From assembly GCA_030446765.1 (NCBI GenBank), contig JAUJMR010000010.1, forward strand, positions 55,655-102,937: DNA of 47,283 nt, written 5' to 3'. The notes under the pieces are model-generated. The model did not search any database. It worked only from the letters and a program-made list of their open reading frames with translations, and was not told the origin of the DNA. The position numbers were made by a program, and so were the translations under genes. Position 1 is the stretch's first letter, and each line of letters starts with the position of its first letter. The DNA comes from Chloroflexia bacterium. Lineage in GTDB: Bacteria; Chloroflexota; Chloroflexia; Thermobaculales; Thermobaculaceae. Positions 28,685-35,894 of the stretch are shown one piece after another.

Positions 28685-30100
28685 TCAATCATTGACCGTC
28701 GCGAGCGTCTCCGCCATCCCGAGGAAAAACCAGAACAGTACCGCGAACGGGAGTCCGAAGTAGAAGGCGTCCACCATGCCGTGCACCACGGCGGCGGTCA
28801 TCGCGGCGATGAGGCCGACGGCAAGCGCCCGCGTCTCTCCCTCTGAGCGGCGGTACGCCGACAAGGCGATCCAGTAGAAGCGGACGAGCAGCCCGAGTAT
28901 CGCCAACAGCCCGATAGCGCCGAGCTTCGCGCCGAAGTCGAGGAAGAGATTGTGGGCATCAACAAGCTCCGTGCCCTGCAGTCGTTGCCGGGGGATGTAG
29001 CGCCGCATCCAGCGCACGTTCCCGAGCCCCGTGCCCCAGAGCGGACTCTTGCCGATCTCCTCGATCGCGGCGCGCCACAGCCGCTCGCGCGTATCCGCAG
29101 AGCCCCGGCCGGGTGTGAACATGCCGCGGAGCCGGTCTTGACCGGTAAGCGCGAGAGCCACCACGCCCGCGACCCCGGCCGCAGCCGCGGGCAGAAGCCA
29201 CTTCCAGCGACGGAGCAGCGCGGCGATCACGACGGCGGCGACCGCAACCGCGAGCCAGCCGCCGCGCGAGCCGGAGAGCAGCATCGCCACGCCCATCAGC
29301 ACCGCGCCGGCCAGGTAGGCCCGTGCGCGGAATCCCCCGGCTCGCGGGCCGAGTGCGAGGCTGAGGGCGCCGAAGAGGGGAAGGGTGCGGCTGAGATACA
29401 GTCCGAGCGTGTTGGGATGATTGAAGACGCTCACCACCCGGTAGTTCCCGCCGACCACCTCCGGGCGAGTGATCACGACGCTCAGTGCCTGGAACAACCC
29501 GTAGAGGCATACCAGGATCGCGCCCACGAACAGCACGTCGAGTGCGAGCCAGCGGCGTTGGCGATTTCGCGCGGCGATCAGCACGAGCGCGTATACGGCG
29601 ATCGGCTCGACGATGAGCGAGTACGCACGAAAGCCGACCCGAAGGCCCTCGCGGGTGTCAGGCAGTAGGATGATGAGCGTGACGGTGCTGATCGTTACCA
29701 GCAGCAAGGCGGGCCAGAAGTACGGGCTGCGGACCGCACGGCGCAGCGGGTTGATCAGCTCCCCGGAGGAGCCGGAGAGCAATGCGCGCCAGTATACGCC
29801 CAGCAGGAGGCCGATCACGGAGGCGAGCAGCACCACATCGGGCAGAGAAAGCTCCAAGGGGCCGAACGGTCGGCGGAGCAGGAAGTGCAAAGGTAGCATG
29901 GCAAGGATTGTCACCAGGGAGAGCAGCGGGGACAAACACGCGACCGCGATAAAGCAGAGGAGTGCAAGCGCGGAGCCCAGATAGCCAGTCAAGAGCAGAA
30001 AGGCGGCGATCCCGGCGGCCAGAAACGCCAGCGCAGCCCCGCCCAGCGCCGCTAGGTCACTGAGGGCGGAACTCAGCCCCAGCCGTTCGGGTGCGCGCAC
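28685..30100 (-). CDS. O-antigen ligase / Wzy-like polytopic membrane protein
   Basis: A 471-residue protein with about 12 hydrophobic segments. The signature region of the O-antigen ligase family is present: a large periplasmic loop with GSRGGWLAVAVAA, then SPLWGTGLGNVR and the conserved AHNLFLDFGAKLGAIG. GTG 30100 is chosen because AAGGAAAGGAG lies 5 bases upstream; the frame is open further upstream but non-hydrophobic and Arg-rich. Such proteins polymerise or ligate polysaccharide chains at the outer face of the membrane. No other polysaccharide genes are adjacent, so its acceptor is unknown. Confidence 0.82.
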   Translation of the reverse strand: MRAPERLGLSSALSDLAALGGAALAFLAAGIAAFLLLTGYLGSALALLCFIAVACLSPLLSLVTILAMLPLHFLLRRPFGPLELSLPDVVLLASVIGLLLGVYWRALLSGSSGELINPLRRAVRSPYFWPALLLVTISTVTLIILLPDTREGLRVGFRAYSLIVEPIAVYALVLIAARNRQRRWLALDVLFVGAILVCLYGLFQALSVVITRPEVVGGNYRVVSVFNHPNTLGLYLSRTLPLFGALSLALGPRAGGFRARAYLAGAVLMGVAMLLSGSRGGWLAVAVAAVVIAALLRRWKWLLPAAAAGVAGVVALALTGQDRLRGMFTPGRGSADTRERLWRAAIEEIGKSPLWGTGLGNVRWMRRYIPRQRLQGTELVDAHNLFLDFGAKLGAIGLLAILGLLVRFYWIALSAYRRSEGETRALAVGLIAAMTAAVVHGMVDAFYFGLPFAVLFWFFLGMAETLATVND

Positions 30101-30131
30101 GCCCACTCCTTTCCTTGCTCGCAACCCCCGC

Positions 30132-30177
30132 AGTATAGCAACGGGCCCCGACCGCCACAACGAGCGGCGGGTATACT
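30132..30177. promoter_or_regulatory. Divergent -10 elements between O-antigen ligase and AhpD-like genes
   Basis: On the plus strand TATACT lies at 30172-30177, 50 bases before the AhpD-like ATG. On the minus strand TATACT lies at 30137-30132 with TTGTGG 17 bases upstream. Both -35 regions are weak. The 126-base divergent gap must hold both promoters. Confidence 0.45.
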
Positions 30178-30226
30178 GGCGAACGCGGCAACGCGCCGCA
30201 CGGGCAACAAGCACGGAGGTGGAGAG

Positions 30227-30754
30227 ATGCCAAGGGTACAACCTGTTGCGGTCGGCGCCGCGCCGCCGGAAGCGGAGCCGGTGTTTGCGCGGTTCATGGC
30301 CGAACGCGGGAACGTTCCAAACATGTTCCGGACGCTCGCCGTGCGGCCGGAGATCATGACGGCGTTCGATGGCGCCCTCCACGCGGCGCTGAAGACCGGC
30401 ACCCTGCCATTGCGGCTCAAGGAGCTGGTCGCGGTTCGGGTCTCGCAGCTCAACGAGTGCGGCTACTGACTGTCGAGCCACTCCGCTTTGTTAAGGCGGC
30501 TGGGTGTCTCGCAGGAGGCGATCGAGGAGATGGATGCAAGCGGCAGTGGCGCGGAGTTCGATGAGCGGGAGAGTGCTGCCCTCGCGTTCGCCGAGGCAAT
30601 GACCCTGAACCCGCGCGCCGTGCCCGAGGAGGTATGGCGCGGGATGAACGCGTGCTACGACGACGGCGAGATCGTTGAGATAGCCGCGGTGGTGGCGGTC
30701 TTTAACGGCTTCAATCGATTCAATGACGCACTGGAGGTGGAGGTGACGACGTGA
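30227..30754 (+). CDS. AhpD-family (carboxymuconolactone decarboxylase-like) protein, likely selenoprotein (CxxU)
   Basis: A 175-residue AhpD-like redox protein if the in-frame TGA at 30467-30469 is read through. The frame is the same on both sides. The active site reads NECGY-U-LSSH, so residue U81 replaces the second Cys of the E-x-x-C-x-x-C-x3-H type motif (C78, H85). In Mycobacterium AhpD that cysteine is the one that reacts with peroxide. A hairpin with SECIS-like geometry starts 6 bases after the TGA. The downstream part (RLGVSQEAIEEMDAS and SAALAFAEAMTLNP) is typical of the family, so termination at residue 80 would delete half the domain. GGAGGTGGAG precedes the ATG. It is followed by DUF5808 with 1-base overlap. 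Confidence 0.82.
30475..30510 (+). promoter_or_regulatory. Bacterial SECIS-like hairpin after the AhpD UGA
   Basis: Outer pairs GAG (30475-30477) with CUC (30508-30510) and CAC with GUG. An internal loop follows, then CCGC (30483-30486) with GCGG, UU with AA around one bulged G, and the apical loop UGUU at 30489-30492. The G is the second loop base, about 21 bases after the UGA, within the spacing known for bacterial SECIS elements. Folded by eye only. Confidence 0.6.
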
Positions 30755-31050
30755 TGCTCTTGCTGCGAACAGCTGGCAGGGCGCTCGTCCACGCCATGCG
30801 GCTCGGAACGGTAGTCATCGCGGGGCTCACAGTCGAGCAGGAATTCTCCAGGCGACGCCGACAGCGCACCTGGCACGGGCGCGTCGGGCCGGTGCCCTAC
30901 GACTTCCGGCGGCCAACGATGGAGCGCCTCAGGCGTGAGTGGTGGCAGCCCGACAGCGCGGAGCTCGTCACACCCCACGCGTTCGGACTTGGCTGGGGGC
31001 TGAACCTCGGGCGGCTGGCGGCGATGCTGCAGCGGAGCGTGCGCAGGTGA
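30754..31050 (+). CDS. DUF5808 domain protein
   Basis: A 98-residue protein. A short hydrophobic N-terminal part (GRALVHAMRLGTVVIAGLTV) is followed by the DUF5808 signature GRVGPVPYDFRRPTMERLRR, WWQPDS and PHAFGLGWGLNLGRL. The domain often caps membrane proteins; here it stands almost alone. ATG 30754 shares its A with the last base of the preceding TGA; GTG 30751 is an alternative. The stop overlaps the uracil-DNA glycosylase start (GTGA). The function is unknown. Confidence 0.75.
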   Translation: MLLLRTAGRALVHAMRLGTVVIAGLTVEQEFSRRRRQRTWHGRVGPVPYDFRRPTMERLRREWWQPDSAELVTPHAFGLGWGLNLGRLAAMLQRSVRR

Positions 31051-31670
31051 CGCAGCCCGGACTCTTCGACGGCCAATCGTTCGCCACCCTCGATGCGGTG
31101 CGGCGGGAAGCGCTGGAGTGCCGCAGGTGCGACCTGTGGCGGTCGGGCCACCGGGTGGTGTTCGGCGCGGGCGATGCGGGCGCGCGGCTGATGGTGGTTG
31201 GCGAGGCACCATCGGACGCGGACGACCGGACGGGACTGCCGTTTAGTGGGCCTTCGGGCGGGGTGCTCGACGCGTGGCTTGCAGAGCTTGGACTGAGCCG
31301 GGCGCAGGTTTGGCTCACGAACGTCGTGAAACACCGCCCGACGGTGACGGAGAACGGACGAGAGAAGAACCGGCCCCCGCGGACCAAGGAGGCCGCAGCG
31401 TGCGCCGTGTGGCTCGCGGAGGAACTGCGGCACGTGCGACCCGAGCTGGTGCTCGCGCTCGGCGGCTCGGCCGGCAAGGCGCTCATCGGGCGAGATTTCA
31501 AGATCACACAGCAGCGGGGGGTGGTGCTCACCGGACCGGACGATGTGCCGGTGCTCGCGACGTTCCACCCGGCGTATATTCTCCGGCTGGAGCCGCCGGA
31601 GCTGCAGGAGGCGGAGCGGCTGGTGCTAGAGGACTTGGCGCTGGTGCGGCGGACCCTGGATGTCCGATAA
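31047..31670 (+). CDS. Uracil-DNA glycosylase, family 4/UdgX-like
   Basis: A 207-residue Fe-S uracil-DNA glycosylase superfamily member. It starts with the first cysteine pair (ECRRCDLW). Motif 1 is VGEAPSDADDRTGLPFSGPS, then VWLTNVVKHRP, the last cysteine in EAAACAVWL, and motif 2 FHPAYIL with the catalytic-region histidine. In family 4 enzymes the third cluster ligand is a cysteine in VVKCRPP; here it is histidine (VVKHRP), as I recall from UdgX-type sequences. The KRRIH loop of UdgX is not evident. It removes uracil from deaminated DNA. The GTG start overlaps the DUF5808 stop. Confidence 0.85.
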   Translation: MTQPGLFDGQSFATLDAVRREALECRRCDLWRSGHRVVFGAGDAGARLMVVGEAPSDADDRTGLPFSGPSGGVLDAWLAELGLSRAQVWLTNVVKHRPTVTENGREKNRPPRTKEAAACAVWLAEELRHVRPELVLALGGSAGKALIGRDFKITQQRGVVLTGPDDVPVLATFHPAYILRLEPPELQEAERLVLEDLALVRRTLDVR

Positions 31671-31728
31671 TCTTTCGCATCACAGGTGTAATCTCTCACC
31701 TGCCAATGCATCGGCGTCAGCCCGCCGT

Positions 31729-31757
31729 TTGCTTGCACGCCTGCCATACCGTATACT
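31729..31757 (+). promoter_or_regulatory. Promoter of the DEAD-box helicase leader
   Basis: TTGCTT (31729-31734), 17 bases, TATACT (31752-31757). It would start a ~165-base leader that contains a small frame and an intrinsic terminator before the helicase gene. Confidence 0.55.
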
Positions 31758-31787
31758 TTCTGTAGCTACATAAAAGAGAACGCGTCC

Positions 31788-31859
31788 GTGAAAGATAGAG
31801 ATGCCGCTCCTCTGAAGTGCATCTCGTTTTTTGTGCCCAGTGCCCATCCTCCCTACTGA
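31788..31859 (+). CDS. Candidate 23-residue leader peptide
   Basis: A GTG-started frame, beginning VKDRDAAPLKCISFF, runs through the whole terminator hairpin and T-run and ends TGA at 31857-31859. The ribosome-binding site is weak (AAAAGAGAACG). If translated, the ribosome would prevent the hairpin from forming. It is a candidate only. Confidence 0.35.
   Translation: MKDRDAAPLKCISFFVPSAHPPY
31798..31832 (+). terminator. Intrinsic terminator in the 5' leader of the helicase gene
   Basis: GAGATGC (31798-31804) pairs with GCATCTC (31819-31825), followed by G and T6 (31827-31832). It lies between the promoter and the coding region, about 100 bases before the GTG start, so it can act as an attenuator rather than as the end of the upstream operon. 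Confidence 0.7.
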
Positions 31860-31930
31860 GTGGTCGGCTGAAGACGCAACCTTTGTATGTCAGCGTCGAC
31901 CAACACCACCAGAGGAAGGAACAGACACAC

Positions 31931-33082
31931 GTGGCAATCCAAACCCTACCCGAGGCCCCGGCGGCCTCCTTCTCCGACCTGCCCATCTCCCGAGAGGTCT
32001 ACAAGGCTATAGAGGATTTCGGCTGGGAGACCCCGACTCCAATCCAGGCGCTCGCGCTGCCCGTGCTTCTCAATGGCGAAGACGTTGTGGGCCTCGCGCA
32101 GACCGGCAGCGGCAAGACCGCCGCGTTCGGCATACCCCTGATCGAGCGCGTGGATACTCGTCGCCGAGGCATACAGGCGCTGGTCCTCGTGCCGACGCGC
32201 GAACTTGCCACCCAGGTCGCAGCGGAAATGACCAGGCTCTCCCGCAACACCCCACTACGCATCCTGACGGTGTTTGGCGGCACGGCGATGAACCCGCAGC
32301 TCAACGCGCTTCGCGCCGGCCGCGCCCACGTCGTTGTGGGCACGCCGGGACGGATCCTCGACCACTTGCAGCGGGGCACCCTGAAGCTCGATGCCGTGCA
32401 CTATCTCGTCCTTGATGAGGCGGACCGCATGCTCGACATGGGCTTCGCGCCGGACGTGCAGCGTATCCTCTCGCACACCCCGAAGGATCGGCAGACCGCC
32501 CTCTTCTCCGCGACGATGCCCAACGAGATCCGCAACATCGTCCACCGTCACATGCGCTCGCCGCAATCGCTCCAGGTGGAGTCCGATGCCCCCACGGTCG
32601 ATACCGTGGAGCAGGTGTACTACCACGTCGCCGACCGCGACAAGACGCGCGGCCTGCGCTCTCTGATCGACGCCGAGCGCGACCCGCTCGCGATCGTGTT
32701 CCGCCGCACCCAGCATGGGGCCGCCAAGCTCCACCGCCAGCTTGAGCGCGATGGCTACCGGGTCGGCGTCCTGCACGGACGGATGACGCAGGGGCAGCGC
32801 AACCGCACGCTCAGCGACTTCACGAGCGGGCGCACCCGTATCCTGGTGGCGACCAACGTCGCGGCGCGCGGCCTGGACATCCCCGATGTCACGCACGTCA
32901 TCAACTACGACATCCCCGAGGATGCGGAGACCTACATCCACCGCATCGGACGGACGGCACGCGCGGGCAAGGGCGGGATCGCCGCCACGCTCGTCGGTGA
33001 GTCCGACCTCACGGCGTTCGAGCAGATCACGCGTCGCCTGCCCGTCACCGTCCGCGAGGAGCGGCTGCCGATCTACGCGTAA
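31931..33082 (+). CDS. DEAD-box ATP-dependent RNA helicase
   Basis: A 383-residue minimal helicase core. Q motif region (FSDLPISREVYKAIEDFGW, TPIQ), motif I AQTGSGKTAAF, Ia PTRELA, Ib TPGRILD, II LDEADRM, III SATMP, IV IVFRRT, V ATNVAARGLDIP and VI HRIGRTARAGKGG. It ends soon after motif VI with no long basic tail. The start is GTG with AGGAAGGA about 10 bases upstream. RhlE/CshA-like proteins unwind structured mRNA or rRNA, often in the cold. The long leader with a terminator suggests transcript-level control. Confidence 0.95.
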   Translation: MAIQTLPEAPAASFSDLPISREVYKAIEDFGWETPTPIQALALPVLLNGEDVVGLAQTGSGKTAAFGIPLIERVDTRRRGIQALVLVPTRELATQVAAEMTRLSRNTPLRILTVFGGTAMNPQLNALRAGRAHVVVGTPGRILDHLQRGTLKLDAVHYLVLDEADRMLDMGFAPDVQRILSHTPKDRQTALFSATMPNEIRNIVHRHMRSPQSLQVESDAPTVDTVEQVYYHVADRDKTRGLRSLIDAERDPLAIVFRRTQHGAAKLHRQLERDGYRVGVLHGRMTQGQRNRTLSDFTSGRTRILVATNVAARGLDIPDVTHVINYDIPEDAETYIHRIGRTARAGKGGIAATLVGESDLTAFEQITRRLPVTVREERLPIYA

Positions 33083-33112
33083 CCGCGGATTCCATGGCAG
33101 ACTGGCCTTCGT

Positions 33113-33140
33113 GTAGGGGCGTTCAATTGAACGCCCCTAC
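33113..33140. terminator. 28-bp perfect palindrome after the helicase gene
   Basis: The arms GTAGGGGCGTTCAA and TTGAACGCCCCTAC meet without spacer. No T-run follows. Similar GTAGGGGCG palindromes occur dispersed in many bacterial genomes. It probably ends or protects the helicase transcript. Confidence 0.6.
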
Positions 33141-33244
33141 GACGTTTGCCCTACCGTACCCCAGCCAGACCATACCCACCCAAGTCGTCCACCGTGTCGC
33201 GAATGCCGTGATACTTTTGTCGGGCAATCAAAACGGAGGGGAAT

Positions 33245-33371
33245 GATAAGAACTCCGGCTGAACGGTAGGGCATTTGTCATTCCGAGCGTGCGAGGAATC
33301 CGTGGTACGGCTACGGATCCCTCACTGCGTTCGGGATGACCCGCACCACGATTCAAGCGGATTGTGTCTGA
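33245..33371. repeat. Dispersed palindromic repeat, copy 4 (near consensus)
   Basis: The left arm is GATAAGAACTCCGGCTGAAC followed by GGTAGGGCA. The core is TTGTCATTCCGAGCGTGCGA, GGAATCCGTGGT, CTACGGATCCCTCACTGCG and TTCGGGATGAC. The right arm is TTCAAGCGGATTGTGTCTGA. It lies in the convergent gap between the DEAD-box helicase and arsC genes (33083-33406), which otherwise holds only the palindrome at 33113. Confidence 0.88.
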
Positions 33372-33406
33372 CACGAGTCCAGCTGCGTGCGGTGCCACCA
33401 CCGAGC

Positions 33407-33838
33407 TCAGCGCGGCGTGCGCGATGTGAGCTCCTCGATGCTGGAGCGGATACGATCACGCGTGGCTCGGTAGACCGGCAGTTGGTCCTCCTCGAAGCCC
33501 GTAGCCTTGGACGGGTCGGGCAGGGACCAGTGGAGGCGCTCGACCTTGCCGGGGAAGTTCGGACAACTCTCCGCCGCCTGGTCGCACACCGTGACGACGT
33601 AGTCCCACGGTCCCGCAAGGTAACGATCCAGTGTCTTGCTCTGGGCACCTGAAATGTCGATGCCCACTTCGCCCATCGCGGCGATCGCGAGCGGGCGGAC
33701 CTCGGTCGCCTCAGTGCCGGCACTGTGGGCCTCGAACCGATCGCCCGCCATGTGCCTCAGCCAGCCCTCGGCCATCTGGCTGCGCGCCGAGTTGTGCGTG
33801 CAGACAAAGAGCACCCGCTTCTTCTCGTTCACCGACAT
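33407..33838 (-). CDS. arsC: Arsenate reductase, thioredoxin-coupled low-molecular-weight phosphatase type
   Basis: A 143-residue ArsC of the LMW-protein-tyrosine-phosphatase fold. The P-loop is VCTHNSARSQ, the redox cysteines are in VVTVCDQAAESCPNFPG and the catalytic Asp is in LPDPSKA. It reduces arsenate to arsenite with electrons from thioredoxin. ATG 33838 is preceded by AAAGGTAGG; GTG 33841 is one codon longer. It is the last gene of the ars operon, 4 bases after the aquaporin stop, and a second copy of the activity already fused to the regulator. Confidence 0.93.
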   Translation of the reverse strand: MSVNEKKRVLFVCTHNSARSQMAEGWLRHMAGDRFEAHSAGTEATEVRPLAIAAMGEVGIDISGAQSKTLDRYLAGPWDYVVTVCDQAAESCPNFPGKVERLHWSLPDPSKATGFEEDQLPVYRATRDRIRSSIEELTSRTPR

Positions 33839-33841
33839 CAC

Positions 33842-34574
33842 CTACCTTTCGTTCGCCCGCTGGGTGGCCGAAAAGTTCTCTCGTCGACTCTCCTCCTCTG
33901 CGGGAAGCGCCGCGTCTGCCGGCTCGCGCAACCATCCGTATGTGAATGCGCCCACGGTTGCCCCCACCAGCGGCCCGGAGCCAGTACACCCAGTGTGCAT
34001 CCCAGGTCCCTGAGACGAGCGCCGGGCCGAAGGAGCGAGCCGGGTTCATTGAGGCGCCGCTGACCGGTCCTCCCCACAGTGCGTCGAGCGCGACGGTCGC
34101 GCCTATCGCCACCGCCGCGAGTTGTCCCACCGCCCGCGTGTCCGTCACGACGGCGGTGATCACGAACATCAGGACGGCCGTCAGGAGCACCTCCAAACCG
34201 AGCGAGCGCAGAGCGCTCCCCGCGGGCACCGTCGCACCGAGGCTGTCTGTATCCGCGAAGAGCAAGCGGAGGGTGAGCGCTCCCGACACCGCACCGGCGA
34301 CCTGGGCGAGAACGTAGGCCGGCACGTCGCGCCAGGGGAGGTGACGCGCGAGTGCGAACGCGACCGTCACTGCCGGGTTGAAGTGCGCACCCGAGATATG
34401 CCCCACCGAGGCGATCATCACCATGATCACGAGCCCGAAGGTGAGCGCCACTCCCACGTGGCCGAGCGCCCCGGTATCGGAGTTCACGACGATCGCCCCG
34501 CAGCCGGCCGTGACCAGCGCGTACGTACCTACGGCCTCGGCGCCGGCCCGGCGGACGAAGGGTAGGTCGCTCAA
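33842..34574 (-). CDS. Aquaporin (MIP family) in the ars operon, frameshifted
   Basis: About 243 residues after repair, six helices and both pore motifs: NPA in SGAHFNPAVTVAF and NPA in SGASMNPARSFGPAL. The sequence resembles AqpZ more than GlpF. Near 33978 one extra base shifts the frame; corrected, it reads WLGPLVGATVGAFTYGWLRE and ends EEESRRENFSATQRANER. The TTG start overlaps the stop of the ArsR-ArsC gene (TTGA). In Sinorhizobium an aquaglyceroporin (AqpS) in an ars operon lets arsenite made by ArsC leave the cell down its gradient. No ArsB or Acr3 pump is present here, which supports the same role. Confidence 0.85.
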
Positions 34575-35386
34575 GACCGCTCCGCCGGGATGTCCGATGG
34601 CCGCAGCCTGATGCGCTCCCCGGTCCTGGGATGCGGCAAGGTCAGCAGATAGCGGACGCGCGTGCAGAGCTCCTGACGGATTGCCTGGAACGCCTTGAGC
34701 TGCTCCTCCGGGTCCGCGATAGCCTTGGGATCGGGGAAGCTCCAGTGGATGCGCTTGGGATCGCCGGGGAAGACCGGGCACGACTCGTTCGCGCGGTCGC
34801 ACGTCGTAATGATGTAGTCGAACTCCTGACCGAGGAACTGGTCCAGCGTCTTGGAGTAGTGGGTACTCGTGTCTATGTCCCACTCGCGGAGGAGTTGTAC
34901 GGTGATGAGGTGGAGCTCGCTCACCTCGCTGCCGGCGCTGAACGCCTCGACAGAATCCTCGCCGAGCTTGCGGGCTATGGCCTCCGCGAGCTGGGAACGG
35001 GCCGAGTTGTGCGTGCACAGGAAGAGTATCCGCAAAGGCTGGGCGATCTCATCGCCCACGGCCCCACGCTGCGCCTGCACGGAGAGTCCCGGGTGCAGGG
35101 AGTCGCCAGCGGCCAGGTAGAGCGTTCGGAGCCGGTCGAGGTCCACGCTGTAGTACACGTCGCGCGCGTCGTAGCCTCCCCTGCGATCCCGCAGGAGCCC
35201 GAGCTCCCGCAACTGCCTGAGGTGGTACGACACCGCGTTCTGAGGTGCACGCAACCGCTCGGTGAGCTCGCCCGCCCGCATGTCGGAGAAGGCAAGCATC
35301 CGCACGATCGTCCTGCGCGTGTCATCGGCGAGCAGCCGGTAGAATCCTCGCACGTCCCCTGTAGAAGACGTCGCATACGCCGTCAC
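34571..35386 (-). CDS. ArsR-type repressor fused to arsenate reductase
   Basis: A 271-residue two-domain protein. Residues 1-~95 form an ArsR/SmtB winged helix (DTRRTIVRMLAFSDMRAGEL and the recognition region NAVSYHLRQLRELGLLRDRR). Residues ~118-255 are an LMW-phosphatase-type ArsC (LFLCTHNSARSQLAEAIAR and TTCDRANESCPVFPGDPKR). The tail RTGERIRLRPSDIPAERS is extra. The DNA-binding part contains no cysteine: the position of the classical ELCVCDL arsenite site reads LAFSDMRAGEL. So the inducer is not sensed by the usual CxC site. The start is GTG with GGGAGGAAG. It is first in the operon, downstream of a strong promoter with a palindrome. Confidence 0.92.
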   Translation of the reverse strand: MTAYATSSTGDVRGFYRLLADDTRRTIVRMLAFSDMRAGELTERLRAPQNAVSYHLRQLRELGLLRDRRGGYDARDVYYSVDLDRLRTLYLAAGDSLHPGLSVQAQRGAVGDEIAQPLRILFLCTHNSARSQLAEAIARKLGEDSVEAFSAGSEVSELHLITVQLLREWDIDTSTHYSKTLDQFLGQEFDYIITTCDRANESCPVFPGDPKRIHWSFPDPKAIADPEEQLKAFQAIRQELCTRVRYLLTLPHPRTGERIRLRPSDIPAERS

Positions 35387-35440
35387 AGACTTCCTCCCAT
35401 CACCATCAGTTGCGTGGAAACTGCATCAAAATCAGTTGAT

Positions 35441-35469
35441 ATAGTATGTGCCTACATACTCTTTGTCAA
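35441..35469 (-). promoter_or_regulatory. ars promoter with embedded operator palindrome
   Basis: On the minus strand TTGACA (35469-35464), 17 bases and TACTAT (35446-35441) give a near-consensus promoter. The inverted repeat AGTATGT (35443-35449), GCCT, ACATACT (35454-35460) overlaps the -10 box and spacer, the usual place for an ArsR operator. Repression by the ArsR-ArsC fusion is inferred. Confidence 0.75.
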
Positions 35470-35611
35470 TACGCCAACGACTCCCACGGACACCCGGTGT
35501 TCCTGCCGCCTTTCATGAAGCGGGTTGCAGGCGTAAAGTTGCTGCTTGCGGAAGTGCTCTTCTGACACCGACTCGCGTCACCTTCTACAAGGGGCCGTCT
35601 GGGACCTGAAA

Positions 35612-35704
35612 CGCGATCCGGCTGAATCATGATGCATGTCATCCCGAACGCGGTGAAGGATCCGTAGCCCGTACCACGGATTCCTCTCAGCCGGATTCCG
35701 TATG
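35612..35704. repeat. Dispersed palindromic repeat, copy 5 (inner deletion, inverted orientation)
   Basis: Starts GCGATCCGGCTGAATCATGA, then GTCATCCCGAACGCGGTGAA, GGATCCGTAG, TACCACGGATTCCTC, and ends CAGCCGGATTCCGTATG. The stretch that would pair with GTCATCCCGAACGC is deleted, so the outer arms remain but the inner stem is incomplete. It lies between the divergent ars and dehydrogenase genes. The rest of 35470-35822 shows no gene. Confidence 0.75.
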
Positions 35705-35822
35705 AATCACTTATCCTCCTTCACGGACGGCCCCAGCGTTCCGGCGATGTGCGGTGACCGATGGTGCTTGAGAGCCAGTGCCATGTGCTCAACAACGTCA
35801 CAATCGGTCAGTGTGCAGGGCC

Positions 35823-35851
35823 TTGACATTGCCCGCCACGCCGGTCAAGAT
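35823..35851 (+). promoter_or_regulatory. Putative promoter of the MscR-like dehydrogenase
   Basis: TTGACA (35823-35828), 17 bases and CAAGAT (35846-35851), 44 bases before the ATG at 35895. The -35 box is perfect and the -10 box poor. Confidence 0.45.
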
Positions 35852-35894
35852 GCACGCTGCCAACAGACACGTGTAGACGAAGGGACGGGTAAGG

